DNA of 64,000 bases from Streptomyces sp. NBC_01116 (GTDB lineage Bacteria > Actinomycetota > Actinomycetes > Streptomycetales > Streptomycetaceae): the NCBI RefSeq assembly GCF_041435495.1, contig NZ_CP108644.1, positions 7,859,501 to 7,923,500 on the forward strand, given 5' to 3'. Both the position numbers and the translations under genes were made by a program. Of this stretch, positions 43,152 through 51,067 are shown piece by piece. Each line of letters begins with the position of its first letter. The first letter of the stretch is position 1. The notes under the pieces are model-generated. The model worked only from the letters and a program-made list of their open reading frames with translations. It searched no databases and was not told the origin of the DNA.

Positions 43152-44351
43152 ATGACGCAGCGCATCCGACCGGGCACCGTGGCCGCCATCGCCCTCCTGC
43201 TCGCCGCGGCCACCGGCTGCACCGGGCAGCAGCCCACGGCCCCCGCCCAGGGCGGACCCCCCACCGCCGCCCGGGGCGCCGGCGGCCAGGACGCCGAAGG
43301 GCCCCGCCCGTTCACGCTCCTCACCGCGGGCGACATCCTTCCGCACTCCTCCGTGATCGACCGGGCCGCCGCCGACGCGGGCGGCGCCGGCCACGACTTC
43401 GCCCCGATGCTGGCGGGCGTCGCCCCGGTCGTCTCCGCCGCGGACCTGGCGTTCTGCCACATGGAGACGGTGTACGGCGAGGAGGGCGGCCCCTACACCG
43501 GCTACCCGAGCTTCAAGTCGCCGCCCGAGGTCGCCGCCGCCCTGCGCACCACCGGGTTCGACTCCTGCTCCACCGCCTCCAACCACACCCTCGACGACGG
43601 GGCCGAGGGGGTCTCGCGCACGCTCGGCGCACTGGACGAGGCGGGCATCCGGCACGCCGGCTCCGCCCGTTCCGCCGCCGAGGCCGCCCGGCCCACCCTC
43701 CTGCCCGCCGGACCCGGAAAGGGCGCGGCCAAGGTCGCCCACCTGGCCTACACCTACGGCACCAACGACATCCCGGTGCCCGCCGACCAGCCCTGGACGG
43801 TCAACGTGACCGACGAGCGGAAGATCATCGAGGAGGCCAGGGCGGCCCGGCGGGCCGGCGCGGACGTCGTCGTCCTCTCCATCCACTGGGGCACCGAATG
43901 GCAGGACGAGCCCGACGCCCGGCAGTTGGAGCTGGCCGAGCGGCTCACCGCGTCCGCCGACGGCGGACGCCCCGACATCGACCTGCTCGCCGGCACACAC
44001 GCCCATGTGCCCCAGGCGTACGAGAAGGTCAACGGCACCTGGGTCGTCTACGGCATGGGCGACCAGATCGCCGGAGCGATGATCAACTACGAGGGCGTCC
44101 AGGATCCGCGCGGCAACCAGAGCTCGATGGGCCGCTTCACCTTCGCGCCGCCCGCGAAACCCGGCGAGCGCTGGACGGTGAAGAAGGCGGAGTTCGTCCC
44201 GCAGTGGTACGACACCGCCACCGGACGCGCCGTCAACCTCAACGCCTCCCTCGACGACGGGGCCGAGCACCTCCGCGAGGTCCGCGACCGCATCCGTACC
44301 GTGGTCCTCGGCCGGGGAGCGGACGAGGACGGGCTCGTCATGGGCCGGTGA
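43152..44351 (+). CDS. CapA-like lipoprotein (metallophosphatase fold)
   Basis: A 399-residue lipoprotein with lipobox AATGC. The CapA/PGA_cap domain (about 50-370) has the phosphoesterase-like motifs TAGDILPH, MLAGVAPVVSAADLAFCHME, STASNHTLDDG, VVVLSIHWGTEW and LLAGTHAHVPQ. CapA takes part in poly-gamma-glutamate export in Bacillus, but such genes are common in Streptomyces without capsule genes, so the substrate is open. ATG 43152 follows GGAG about 15 nt upstream. It ends 7 nt from the convergent stress-protein gene. Confidence 0.82.
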   Translation: MTQRIRPGTVAAIALLLAAATGCTGQQPTAPAQGGPPTAARGAGGQDAEGPRPFTLLTAGDILPHSSVIDRAAADAGGAGHDFAPMLAGVAPVVSAADLAFCHMETVYGEEGGPYTGYPSFKSPPEVAAALRTTGFDSCSTASNHTLDDGAEGVSRTLGALDEAGIRHAGSARSAAEAARPTLLPAGPGKGAAKVAHLAYTYGTNDIPVPADQPWTVNVTDERKIIEEARAARRAGADVVVLSIHWGTEWQDEPDARQLELAERLTASADGGRPDIDLLAGTHAHVPQAYEKVNGTWVVYGMGDQIAGAMINYEGVQDPRGNQSSMGRFTFAPPAKPGERWTVKKAEFVPQWYDTATGRAVNLNASLDDGAEHLREVRDRIRTVVLGRGADEDGLVMGR

Positions 44352-44358
44352 ACGTCCC

Positions 44359-44820
44359 TCACGGCACCACGGTGACCGGCCACCGCCCCGCCTTCACCAG
44401 GCGCACCGCCACCGAACCGACGAAGCGGTGCCCGGCCGACTCCGACGCCCCGACCACCACCGCGTCCGCCTTCAGCTCGTCGGCGGCCGTCACCAGCCCG
44501 TTGTAGGGGTCGCCCCGGAAGGTGTGGAACTCCCAGCGCATGTCCCACGCGTCGCTGAAGCGCTCGGTCGCCGCGCGGATCTCGGAGACCAGGTCCTCCG
44601 CGACCTCGCCCGTGGCGTCGCCCACCGGTACGCCCAGCGCCGCGCCCGCCGTCATGACGGGCTGGACGTACACCAGGGCCAGCATGGCGTTCTGCCGACG
44701 GGCCAGTCCGGCGGCGTAGGCCGCCGCGCGCATCGACGAATCGGAGCCGTCGAGCCCCGCGACGATCACCTTGGGGCCGTCCGTACCGCGTTCGAACCGA
44801 TGAGGCTGCTGCTCTGTCAC
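44359..44820 (-). CDS. Universal stress protein (UspA family)
   Basis: A 153-residue single-domain Usp. The N-terminal strand is KVIVAGLDGSDSSM and the C-terminal ATP-site end is VVGASESAGHRFVGSVAVRL, close to the G-2x-G-9x-G(S/T) nucleotide pattern. Roles in stress survival are known for kin; the target is unclear. GTG 44820 was chosen because TAGCCT lies 7 nt upstream on the minus strand (44828-44833), a leaderless arrangement. Confidence 0.85.
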   Translation of the reverse strand: MTEQQPHRFERGTDGPKVIVAGLDGSDSSMRAAAYAAGLARRQNAMLALVYVQPVMTAGAALGVPVGDATGEVAEDLVSEIRAATERFSDAWDMRWEFHTFRGDPYNGLVTAADELKADAVVVGASESAGHRFVGSVAVRLVKAGRWPVTVVP

Positions 44821-44972
44821 GGCTCCGAGGCTATCGGCTCGTCCCGGAGGGGAAGCCGCGGGCCGTCGGCCGAACCGCATGGAGATGAACATACTGCGTC
44901 GATCGTGTACAAAACGGTCGACATGCGGTGTCGGCGGCCGGAGCGGACGTCCGGCCGTGCGAGCAGTTGGCC

Positions 44973-45824
44973 ATGAGAAGTGATCACACAGGAACCGGGC
45001 GCCGCACCCTGCTGAGGGGCGCCCTCGGCCTCGGAGCCGCCACCGCCGTGCATCTGATCGCCGCCGATCCGGCGTCGACGCCCAGCCGCCCCGTACGGGC
45101 CGCGGACACCCCGCCCGCCGCCGCCGCGGGACCTCCGGGACACGTCCGCGGCCGACCCGCCCCGTACCGGCTCGAACCCATGACGGCCAACACCCCGCCC
45201 CGCTTCGCACCGGCCAGGCCGCCCGTGCGCGTCCGGCCCATCGAGCACCTCCCCGGCATCGGGCACTCGATGGTCCTCAGCTTCGACGACGGCCCCGACC
45301 CGCTCTACACCCCGGAGATCCTGGCCACCCTGCGCGAGCACCGGGTCCGCGCGATGTTCTTCGTCTGCGGGGAGATGGCCGACGGCAACCCGGACCTGCT
45401 GCGCGAGATGGCCGACGACGGCCATGTGGTGGGCAACCACTCCTGGTCGCACCCGCTGATCCCGAAGCTCTCCCGGACCGCGATCCGCGACGAACTGGGG
45501 CGCACCAGCGAGGTGGTGGACCGGGCGCTCGGGGCCCCGCCGCTCTGGTACCGCGCCCCCTACGGTGCGTGGAACCGCAACTCCTTCGAGATCGGGGCCG
45601 ATTTGGGCATGGAGCCGATGGCCTGGACCGTGGACACGCTCGACTGGAAGACGCCGGGCACCGGCACGATCGTCCGCCGGGTGCTGGACGGAGCGGCGCC
45701 CGGCGTCGTCGTCCTCTCGCACGACGCGGGCGGCGACCGCTCGCAGAGCGTCGCGGCCCTGCGCCGCTATCTTCCCCGGCTGCTGGACTCCGGCTACCGC
45801 ATCACGGTGCCGCGCCGCCTCTGA
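44973..45824 (+). CDS. Secreted polysaccharide deacetylase (CE4)
   Basis: A 283-residue exported enzyme. The N terminus GRRTLLRGALGLG looks like a Tat-type signal. After a Pro/Ala linker comes the CE4 NodB domain (about 95-280) with SFDDGPD (metal/base Asp pair), NHSWSHP (metal His pair), RAPYGAWN and VLSHDAG. It removes acetyl groups from peptidoglycan, chitin or other glycans. ATG 44973 has only a weak ribosome site (GAGCAG); a longer frame to 44928 is possible. Confidence 0.83.
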   Translation: MRSDHTGTGRRTLLRGALGLGAATAVHLIAADPASTPSRPVRAADTPPAAAAGPPGHVRGRPAPYRLEPMTANTPPRFAPARPPVRVRPIEHLPGIGHSMVLSFDDGPDPLYTPEILATLREHRVRAMFFVCGEMADGNPDLLREMADDGHVVGNHSWSHPLIPKLSRTAIRDELGRTSEVVDRALGAPPLWYRAPYGAWNRNSFEIGADLGMEPMAWTVDTLDWKTPGTGTIVRRVLDGAAPGVVVLSHDAGGDRSQSVAALRRYLPRLLDSGYRITVPRRL

Positions 45825-45841
45825 GCCGCGGAACGCGTGCG

Positions 45842-45899
45842 CGCACGGCGGCGTCCCGGCGGCCACGAGGATCCGTGGCCGCCGGGACGCCGCCGTGCG
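45842..45899. terminator. 26-bp-stem convergent terminator
   Basis: A perfect 26-bp inverted repeat (45842-45867 and 45874-45899) with loop AGGATC lies between the ends of the deacetylase and sortase genes. It is one of the longest perfect stems in the window. Confidence 0.8.
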
Positions 45900-45913
45900 G
45901 GGGAGCGCCGCTG

Positions 45914-46576
45914 TCAGCGGGTGTCCACGAGCCGGGCGAAGACCACCACGTTGCCGTCGTAGCCGCCCGCCTTGGAGTAGCCCCCGCCGCAGGTGATGAC
46001 CCGCAGCTCCGCGTGGCCGGTGTCGCCGTAGACCCGGGGGCCGGGGAAGTCGTTCTTGGAGAAGACCTCCACCCCGTACACCTCGAAGATCCCGACCCGG
46101 CCGTCGTAGCGGGCGACCTCGACCCGGTGCCCCTTCTGGAGCGAGCCGAGGCCGTAGAAGACCGCTGGCCCGGACATGTTGTCGACGTGACCGACGACCA
46201 CGGCGGTGCCGCGCTGGCCGGGGGCGATGCCGTTCTGGTACCAGCCGGCGAGGTTGGGGTCCTCGGCGGGCGGGGCGTCGATCCATCCGTTGGCGTCCAG
46301 GTTGACGTCGATGACGGGAGCGTCCACGTCGATGGAGCCGATCTTCACGCGCGAGGCGGGCGCGTACGGCAGGGGCTGCACCGGTTCGCCCTCCACCGGC
46401 GGCCCCGCGGCGTCCGTGCCCAGGTCCAGCGAGGCGGCCGCCGCGGGCTGCGGAGGGCCCGCCTCCCCGAACTCCGTGCCGTTGCGCATGAGGGCGAGGC
46501 CGCTGAGCAGCACCAGGGCGACCGCACCCCACGGCACACGTCTGGTCCGCTCGGCGCCAGCGTAGTCCCGGCCCAT
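45914..46576 (-). CDS. Class F sortase
   Basis: A 220-residue membrane-anchored transpeptidase. One N-terminal segment (about 14-30) and a Pro-rich linker are followed by the sortase barrel (about 75-218). The catalytic set is His in VVVGHVDN, Cys in VITCGG and Arg in VFARLV. Class F sortases are common in actinomycetes and their substrates are poorly known. Two secreted paralogues with a shared C-terminal anchor-like end are encoded just beyond the upstream gap (46903 and 48034) and are candidate substrates. Confidence 0.88.
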   Translation of the reverse strand: MGRDYAGAERTRRVPWGAVALVLLSGLALMRNGTEFGEAGPPQPAAAASLDLGTDAAGPPVEGEPVQPLPYAPASRVKIGSIDVDAPVIDVNLDANGWIDAPPAEDPNLAGWYQNGIAPGQRGTAVVVGHVDNMSGPAVFYGLGSLQKGHRVEVARYDGRVGIFEVYGVEVFSKNDFPGPRVYGDTGHAELRVITCGGGYSKAGGYDGNVVVFARLVDTR

Positions 46577-46902
46577 GGCTCTCCCTTCGTCGCGACGTTG
46601 TGAACGCTAAGGGCGCTGTGTCCGGGCGGCGATCAGGGAGAGGCGAACGGGTGGCGGCGGGGCCGGCGCCCCACCGGATGCCTGCCCATCGGAGTAATGA
46701 GCAGATAAAAGTTCTGACGGTCTGTGACCTGCGACTCCGTCAGGTCCGGCGGTTTTCGTACGGCGTGTCGCGTCACCGGGGTGGAGCAACGCCGAAGTGC
46801 GATGCGTCGTCTCGCTGGTGAGTGTTCGTCATGGGAGGCGTTCTCGTCGATCCAGCCCGGGGGACAAGCCCCCGGGGGCGTTTCCCGCTGGAGGTTCACA
46901 CG
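46577..46902. promoter_or_regulatory. 326-bp divergent promoter region with leader hairpin
   Basis: The gap separates the sortase gene from the first secreted paralogue. It has a short A+T-rich part (about 46695-46715) and, close to the second gene, CCCGGGGG-ACAAG-CCCCCGGG (46856-46876) followed by GGCGTTT, 26 bp before ATG 46903. That hairpin could act as a leader attenuator or fold in the mRNA. No gene is supported in this stretch. Confidence 0.5.
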
Positions 46903-47385
46903 ATGCGTGTTTCACGCGCTCTCGCGGTCACCGCGACCGCCTTCGCGGCCGTCGGGCTCGCGGCCCCCATGGCCGCCGCCACCAACGGCCCGGTCAACGT
47001 CGCCGTCAATCCTCAGTCCGTCCACCAGGGCGGCACGCTGAAGATCACCGCGCAGGGCTGCGGTCACGGTGGCAAGGTCTGGTCGAACGCGTTCCCGACG
47101 ACCACCCTCTCGCCGGGCGACGGTACCAACTTCGCCCATGCCCGGGTCCGGAACAACACCACGCCGGGTCAGTACCACCTCTCCGTGAAGTGCAGCGACA
47201 ACGACCGGATCGCGACGCAGAAGTTCACCGTGCTCGCCGGCAACGGCGCGCAGGGCGGGCTCGGCGGCTCGATGGGGCCGAGCTCCGTGGAGATGCAGGT
47301 CGGCGGCGGTCTGGTGGCCGCGGCGGCCGTCGGCGGCGCGGTCTTCCTCGTCCGGCGCCGGCAGACGAGCCATGCGGCGTTCTAA
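46903..47385 (+). CDS. Secreted protein with C-terminal anchor, paralogue 1
   Basis: A 160-residue exported protein. Residues 1-26 are a signal peptide ending AAA. A small Ig-like domain (about 30-115) has one Cys pair (ITAQGCGHG and LSVKCSDN). The end is GGLGGS, then VEMQVGGGLVAAAAVGGAV and RRR. The C-terminal segment with a positive tail is like a sortase signal but lacks LPxTG. The same plan is found in the protein at 47477-48034. ATG 46903 follows GGAGG. Confidence 0.75.
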   Translation: MRVSRALAVTATAFAAVGLAAPMAAATNGPVNVAVNPQSVHQGGTLKITAQGCGHGGKVWSNAFPTTTLSPGDGTNFAHARVRNNTTPGQYHLSVKCSDNDRIATQKFTVLAGNGAQGGLGGSMGPSSVEMQVGGGLVAAAAVGGAVFLVRRRQTSHAAF

Positions 47386-47418
47386 GGCGTCGAACCTCCC
47401 GCCCGGCCCGATACGCCC

Positions 47419-47453
47419 GTCGCCCCGAGTCCTGGACCAGGACCCGGGGCGAC
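47419..47453. terminator. Convergent terminator between the two paralogues
   Basis: A stem of 17 bp with one mismatch closes on a single central base (47419-47453). It serves the ends of both secreted-protein genes. Confidence 0.65.
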
Positions 47454-47476
47454 TGCCGTGCGCCGCATGCTCGCGG

Positions 47477-48034
47477 TCAGTGGCGGCGGTCGGCGCTACG
47501 GCGGCGTGCGAAGTAGAGGGCGCCCGCGGCGGCCGTGACCACCAGGGCCCCTCCGGCGGCGACCTCCACCGTGTCGGTGGAGGCGGAGCTCCCGCCGAGG
47601 CCGCCGCGCACCCCGCCCGGGACGAGGGCCGTCGAGCTGGCGGTCGGAACGGTGGTGGGCGTCGGGGTGGGGGTGCTCGTGGCGCCGCCGGTGATCGTCA
47701 GGTTGACGTTCCGGGAGGTGCCGGTGGAGCCGCACGCGAACGTCGCCGCGTACACGGCACCCCGGCGGGCGTCCGTGTCGATGGTGGCGGTGGCCGTGGT
47801 GGAGCCGCTCGGGATGGTGGTGGTGTCGAAGACGCCCGAGGTGACGGTCGTCTCGCCCGTGCAGCCGCCGGCGCCGAGGGTGACCCGGCCTCCCGGCGCG
47901 ATGACCGACGGGGTGATCGTCGGATTGAACGTGCTGGTCGCCCCGTCCGGCGCGGCGTGGGCGGCGGACGGGGCCAGCAGCGTCAGGGCACTGGCGCCGA
48001 GCAGGGCGAGCGGTGCGACACGTATCGCGCGCAT
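47477..48034 (-). CDS. Secreted protein with C-terminal anchor, paralogue 2
   Basis: A 185-residue exported protein with a signal peptide (1-28, ending AHA). The domain (about 30-122) has Cys in LGAGGCTGE and TFACGSTG, matching the pair in paralogue 1, and FDTTTIP like FPTTTLS there. A Thr/Pro linker follows, then GGLGGS, VEVAAGGALVVTAAAGAL and RRR. It is convergent with paralogue 1. ATG 48034 follows GGAGG. It is a likely surface protein, with function unknown. Confidence 0.75.
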   Translation of the reverse strand: MRAIRVAPLALLGASALTLLAPSAAHAAPDGATSTFNPTITPSVIAPGGRVTLGAGGCTGETTVTSGVFDTTTIPSGSTTATATIDTDARRGAVYAATFACGSTGTSRNVNLTITGGATSTPTPTPTTVPTASSTALVPGGVRGGLGGSSASTDTVEVAAGGALVVTAAAGALYFARRRSADRRH

Positions 48035-48206
48035 GGTGGATCCTCCGGGTTCCCCGAGGGGCAGCTGCGGAACGAATTTCCACATAGCAGGAAAAATGCA
48101 CCTCGATGCCCGACACGCTAGAAGTGGTCCTCCCGGCACGCGATCGGGGTCCGGCGAATGGGTCAGCGGTGTCCCCCGCCCGGCTCACCGCCCGGGGGAG
48201 CGGGCC

Positions 48207-48971
48207 TCAGCGGGCGGCCCCCGGGAACATGTCGAGGAACGGGTCCGCGGTGGCCGAGATGCCCCGGCCGAAGGGCGCGTCGAAGTCCCAGATCAGAAAG
48301 AGCAGGAAGGCGATCAACGCGCTGAACAGGCCGGCCAGGAGCAGCTCGCGGAACGTTCTGCGGATCTGGAGCGTGAAGATCAGCCCCACGGTGACCAGGG
48401 CCCCGATGATCAGCCCGAACCAGACCACCCCCGGCATCGTCGCCCCGGCGTTCTGCCCGCGCGTGCTGCGGGCGTCGTCCGCCGCCGCCACCTGGTCGAC
48501 CAGCGGCTGATAGGCCTGCCCCTCGTGATCGGTCCTGGGCACGTAGTCGGTGACGTCCGCCCGTACCTTGTCCAGCAACTCGGTGCCGCGCTCGGTGAGC
48601 GTGTTGCGTTCGGACATCACCTTCCACTCGTCGTGCACCACGTGGTCGACGTAGGCGTCGACGTCCGCCCGGATGCGGTCGCGGACCTCCACCGGATAGA
48701 CGGACGACCTCGCCCGCACCTCGTGCAGCGCCTGCGCCTCGATGCGTACGGACTCCTGGGCGGCGCTGCGCCCCTCCCAGACCCCGGCGATGGCGAGCCC
48801 CAGGACGATTGCGTAGACCACGCCGATCATCATCGTCATGTACTCGATGACGTCCGGCGTCTCGGACGGGTCGTCGTCATCCCCGAGCCGCCGGTTGTTC
48901 AGGACCGCGATGGTGAGGACGACCGCGCAGGCGGACGCCATGGCAATGCTCAGTACGAGCCATTCGGACAT
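48207..48971 (-). CDS. DUF4239 (bestrophin-like) membrane protein
   Basis: A 254-residue protein with two segments near the N terminus (about 5-25 and 45-65), a helical soluble middle (about 70-175), and two segments near the C terminus (about 180-200 and 208-230). This is the DUF4239 layout, related to bestrophin channels by some annotations. The function is not known. It lies 13 nt after the polyproline protein gene on the same strand, so they are probably co-transcribed. Confidence 0.75.
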   Translation of the reverse strand: MSEWLVLSIAMASACAVVLTIAVLNNRRLGDDDDPSETPDVIEYMTMMIGVVYAIVLGLAIAGVWEGRSAAQESVRIEAQALHEVRARSSVYPVEVRDRIRADVDAYVDHVVHDEWKVMSERNTLTERGTELLDKVRADVTDYVPRTDHEGQAYQPLVDQVAAADDARSTRGQNAGATMPGVVWFGLIIGALVTVGLIFTLQIRRTFRELLLAGLFSALIAFLLFLIWDFDAPFGRGISATADPFLDMFPGAAR

Positions 48972-48984
48972 GCATCTCTCCTGG

Positions 48985-49548
48985 TCAGCGGGAAGATCGC
49001 GGCCGCAGCACGGCGACGGCGAACACCGCCGGGGCGGTGATGAGCAGCGTCAGGGACACCAGCGACGGTCCATTCCGCGGCTGTTTGCGGGTCGGTTTGC
49101 GGTACGCCGGCAGCGCGACGGGCCGGGGGCGCGGCGGCTCGGTGCGCTCCGGCGGCTTCGGTGAGGGTGAGGGCTTCGGCGGCGGTGCGGGTGCGGGTGC
49201 GGGGGGCGGCGGAGAGGGCGGGGGAGGGGGTGGTGGCGGAGGCGGCGGTTCCGCGATCACCGGTGGTGGTGGCGGGGGAGGAGGAGGTGGGGGCGGAGGA
49301 GGAGGAGGTGGAGGAGGAGGTGGTGGTGGGGGTGGCGGTTCGGGCGGTGGCGGTGGCGGTGGCGGCGGCTCGGAGACCGCGACGCAGCCCCCGTCCCCCG
49401 CCACGGCGACCGAGGAACCGCCGCCCTGCCCGATCGAGGCCACCGCGCAGTTGTCGGCGGTCGCGGGCAGCGGTACGGCTGTCAGCCAGAGAAGTGCGGC
49501 GGCCGCGGTGAGCCGCGCGATGCGTGATCCGTGCACGACGGGGAGCAT
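48985..49548 (-). CDS. Exported polyproline membrane protein
   Basis: A 187-residue protein: signal peptide (1-31), a short mature part with two Cys (DNCAVASIGQ and GDGGCVAVSE), about 60 residues made almost only of Pro with a few Glu, a Pro/Lys/Arg-rich part, and a C-terminal segment (SLTLLITAPAVFAVAVL). Long Pro runs need EF-P for translation and form a stiff rod, which could span the cell wall. Length of the Pro tract may vary by slippage. ATG 49548 begins the signal peptide; the ribosome site is weak. Confidence 0.62.
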   Translation of the reverse strand: MLPVVHGSRIARLTAAAALLWLTAVPLPATADNCAVASIGQGGGSSVAVAGDGGCVAVSEPPPPPPPPPEPPPPPPPPPPPPPPPPPPPPPPPPPPVIAEPPPPPPPPPPPSPPPPAPAPAPPPKPSPSPKPPERTEPPRPRPVALPAYRKPTRKQPRNGPSLVSLTLLITAPAVFAVAVLRPRSSR

Positions 49549-50248
49549 GATCCAGGCCGGCGGGGAACACGCGGTACCCGCGGGTGATTCGCCTGATCGT
49601 GCGGTTAATGGGCCATTCGTGTTTGCGCCCCGATCCCCGATTCGCCGAATTCCTCCTGGCCCTCCTTTGAACGCGAACCCGTCCGCGTCCCGCATCCAGG
49701 GGTCATGAACGGACCGGTCCCGCGCCGGCGCCGAAAGCGGTCCGAAGGCGCATCGCGGGAGTCGACGTGAACACCTGGCGCAACGCCTCGCTCGCGTTCA
49801 CCGCCGCTGCCCGGTACCGGATCCGAGCTGCACGGAGAGGTCACCCGCGCCACCGGCACGAGTCAACTCGCCGTCGACGAGGGGCCGATGTGCCGGTGCG
49901 CGCAGGACGCCGCTCCGGGCCGGACGAACGGGCGGGGGCCGGCGGCACCCGGTAGGCCGTTTCCCCGATTCCGAACTGGTCGGCGCTGCTCGGTAATCGG
50001 GTGTGGTGGACCGTCGCCCAGGAGCCCCAAGTGGCCCCGAACCGCCGGGAAACGGCGTCCGGAACGCCGGTCCGTCGCTGTACGCATACGCGCAGCGACG
50101 GACCGGCTGTGGATGCCACCTGAGTGTGACCAATAACGGATCGCTAATTTCCGTTTCCACTCGCTCTCTTGGCGGCGGATCAGTAGCCTCTGGTCAATAC
50201 TGACCATGAACATGGCCGGATCGCCGTGGCGACTTGTTGGAGACATCG
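49549..50248. other. 700-bp divergent intergenic region with two inverted repeats
   Basis: No frame here is convincing as a gene. There is a perfect 15-bp inverted repeat with a 12-nt spacer (50066-50080 and 50093-50107), and TGGTCA-ATAC-TGACCA at 50191-50206, 42 bp before the methyltransferase gene and a likely operator. A lower-G+C part (about 50125-50215) is probably its promoter. Pieces around 49797-49870 read as protein-like but lack a start, so gene debris is possible. Confidence 0.45.
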
Positions 50249-51067
50249 ATGGAGCGTCCCGCCTGGGCACCGCAGGGCATTGACATTTCGGTGCCGAGCG
50301 TGTCTCGCATGTACGACTTCTATCTGGGCGGATCGCACAATTTCGAGGTGGACCGGGAAGCCGCGCGCAAGGCCATGGAGTTCCTCCCGGGCCTTCCCAA
50401 GATCATGCAGGCCAATCGCGCCTTCATGCGCCGGGCCGTCCGCCATGCCGTCGACATCGGCATCGACCAGTTCCTGGACATCGGCTCCGGCATTCCGACC
50501 TTCGGCAACGTCCACGAGGTCGCGCAGGCCGCCGACCCGGCGGCCAAGGTGGCCTACGTCGACCACGACCCGGTCGCCGTCGCCCACAGCCAGGCCGTCC
50601 TGGAGGGCAACGACCGCGCGGTCATCGCAGCCGCCGACCTGCGCCGCCCCAAGGAGATCCTGGCGCACCCGGAGATCACCGGACTGCTCGACCTGGACCG
50701 GCCGGTGGCCCTGCTGCTGGTCGCCGTGCTCCACTTCGTCGAGGACGCCGACGACCCGCGCGCCGCGGTCGCCGAACTGCGCGAGTCACTGGCCCCCGGC
50801 AGCCTGATCGTCCTGACCCACGCCTCGTACGAGGGCATCCCGCTGCCCAAGGAGGACGCGGCCGGCACGGTCGGCGTCTACCGGAACATCCGCAGCCCGC
50901 TGATCATGCGCTCGCGCGAGGAGATCGGCCAGTTCTTCGAGGGGTACGAGATGGTCGAGCCGGGCCTCGTGTCGATGCCGGAATGGCGGCCCGACACCCC
51001 GCAGGCGCCGGAGGAGGAAGACCCGTACGCCTTCTCGGGCTTCGCAGGGGTCGGGCGCAAGGCGTGA
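50249..51067 (+). CDS. SAM-dependent methyltransferase, DUF574 type
   Basis: A 272-residue protein of the Streptomyces-rich DUF574 methyltransferase family. The N terminus has SVSRMYDFYLGGSHNFEVD, followed by the SAM-binding FLDIGSGIPT and the acidic YVDHDPVAVAHS. The substrate is unknown. ATG 50249 follows GGAG by 6 nt; an in-frame TTG at 50234 is less likely. Its stop overlaps the GTG of the c-di-GMP gene (GTGA), so the two are made together. Confidence 0.87.
   Translation: MERPAWAPQGIDISVPSVSRMYDFYLGGSHNFEVDREAARKAMEFLPGLPKIMQANRAFMRRAVRHAVDIGIDQFLDIGSGIPTFGNVHEVAQAADPAAKVAYVDHDPVAVAHSQAVLEGNDRAVIAAADLRRPKEILAHPEITGLLDLDRPVALLLVAVLHFVEDADDPRAAVAELRESLAPGSLIVLTHASYEGIPLPKEDAAGTVGVYRNIRSPLIMRSREEIGQFFEGYEMVEPGLVSMPEWRPDTPQAPEEEDPYAFSGFAGVGRKA

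Noticed and set aside
49037..49708. Plus-strand poly-Gly frame
   Set aside because: It is the antisense of the polyproline gene. The minus-strand reading has a signal peptide, a membrane end and an operon partner.
49767..50119. Several short frames on both strands
   Set aside because: None has a ribosome site and typical third-position G+C together; no domain is seen.
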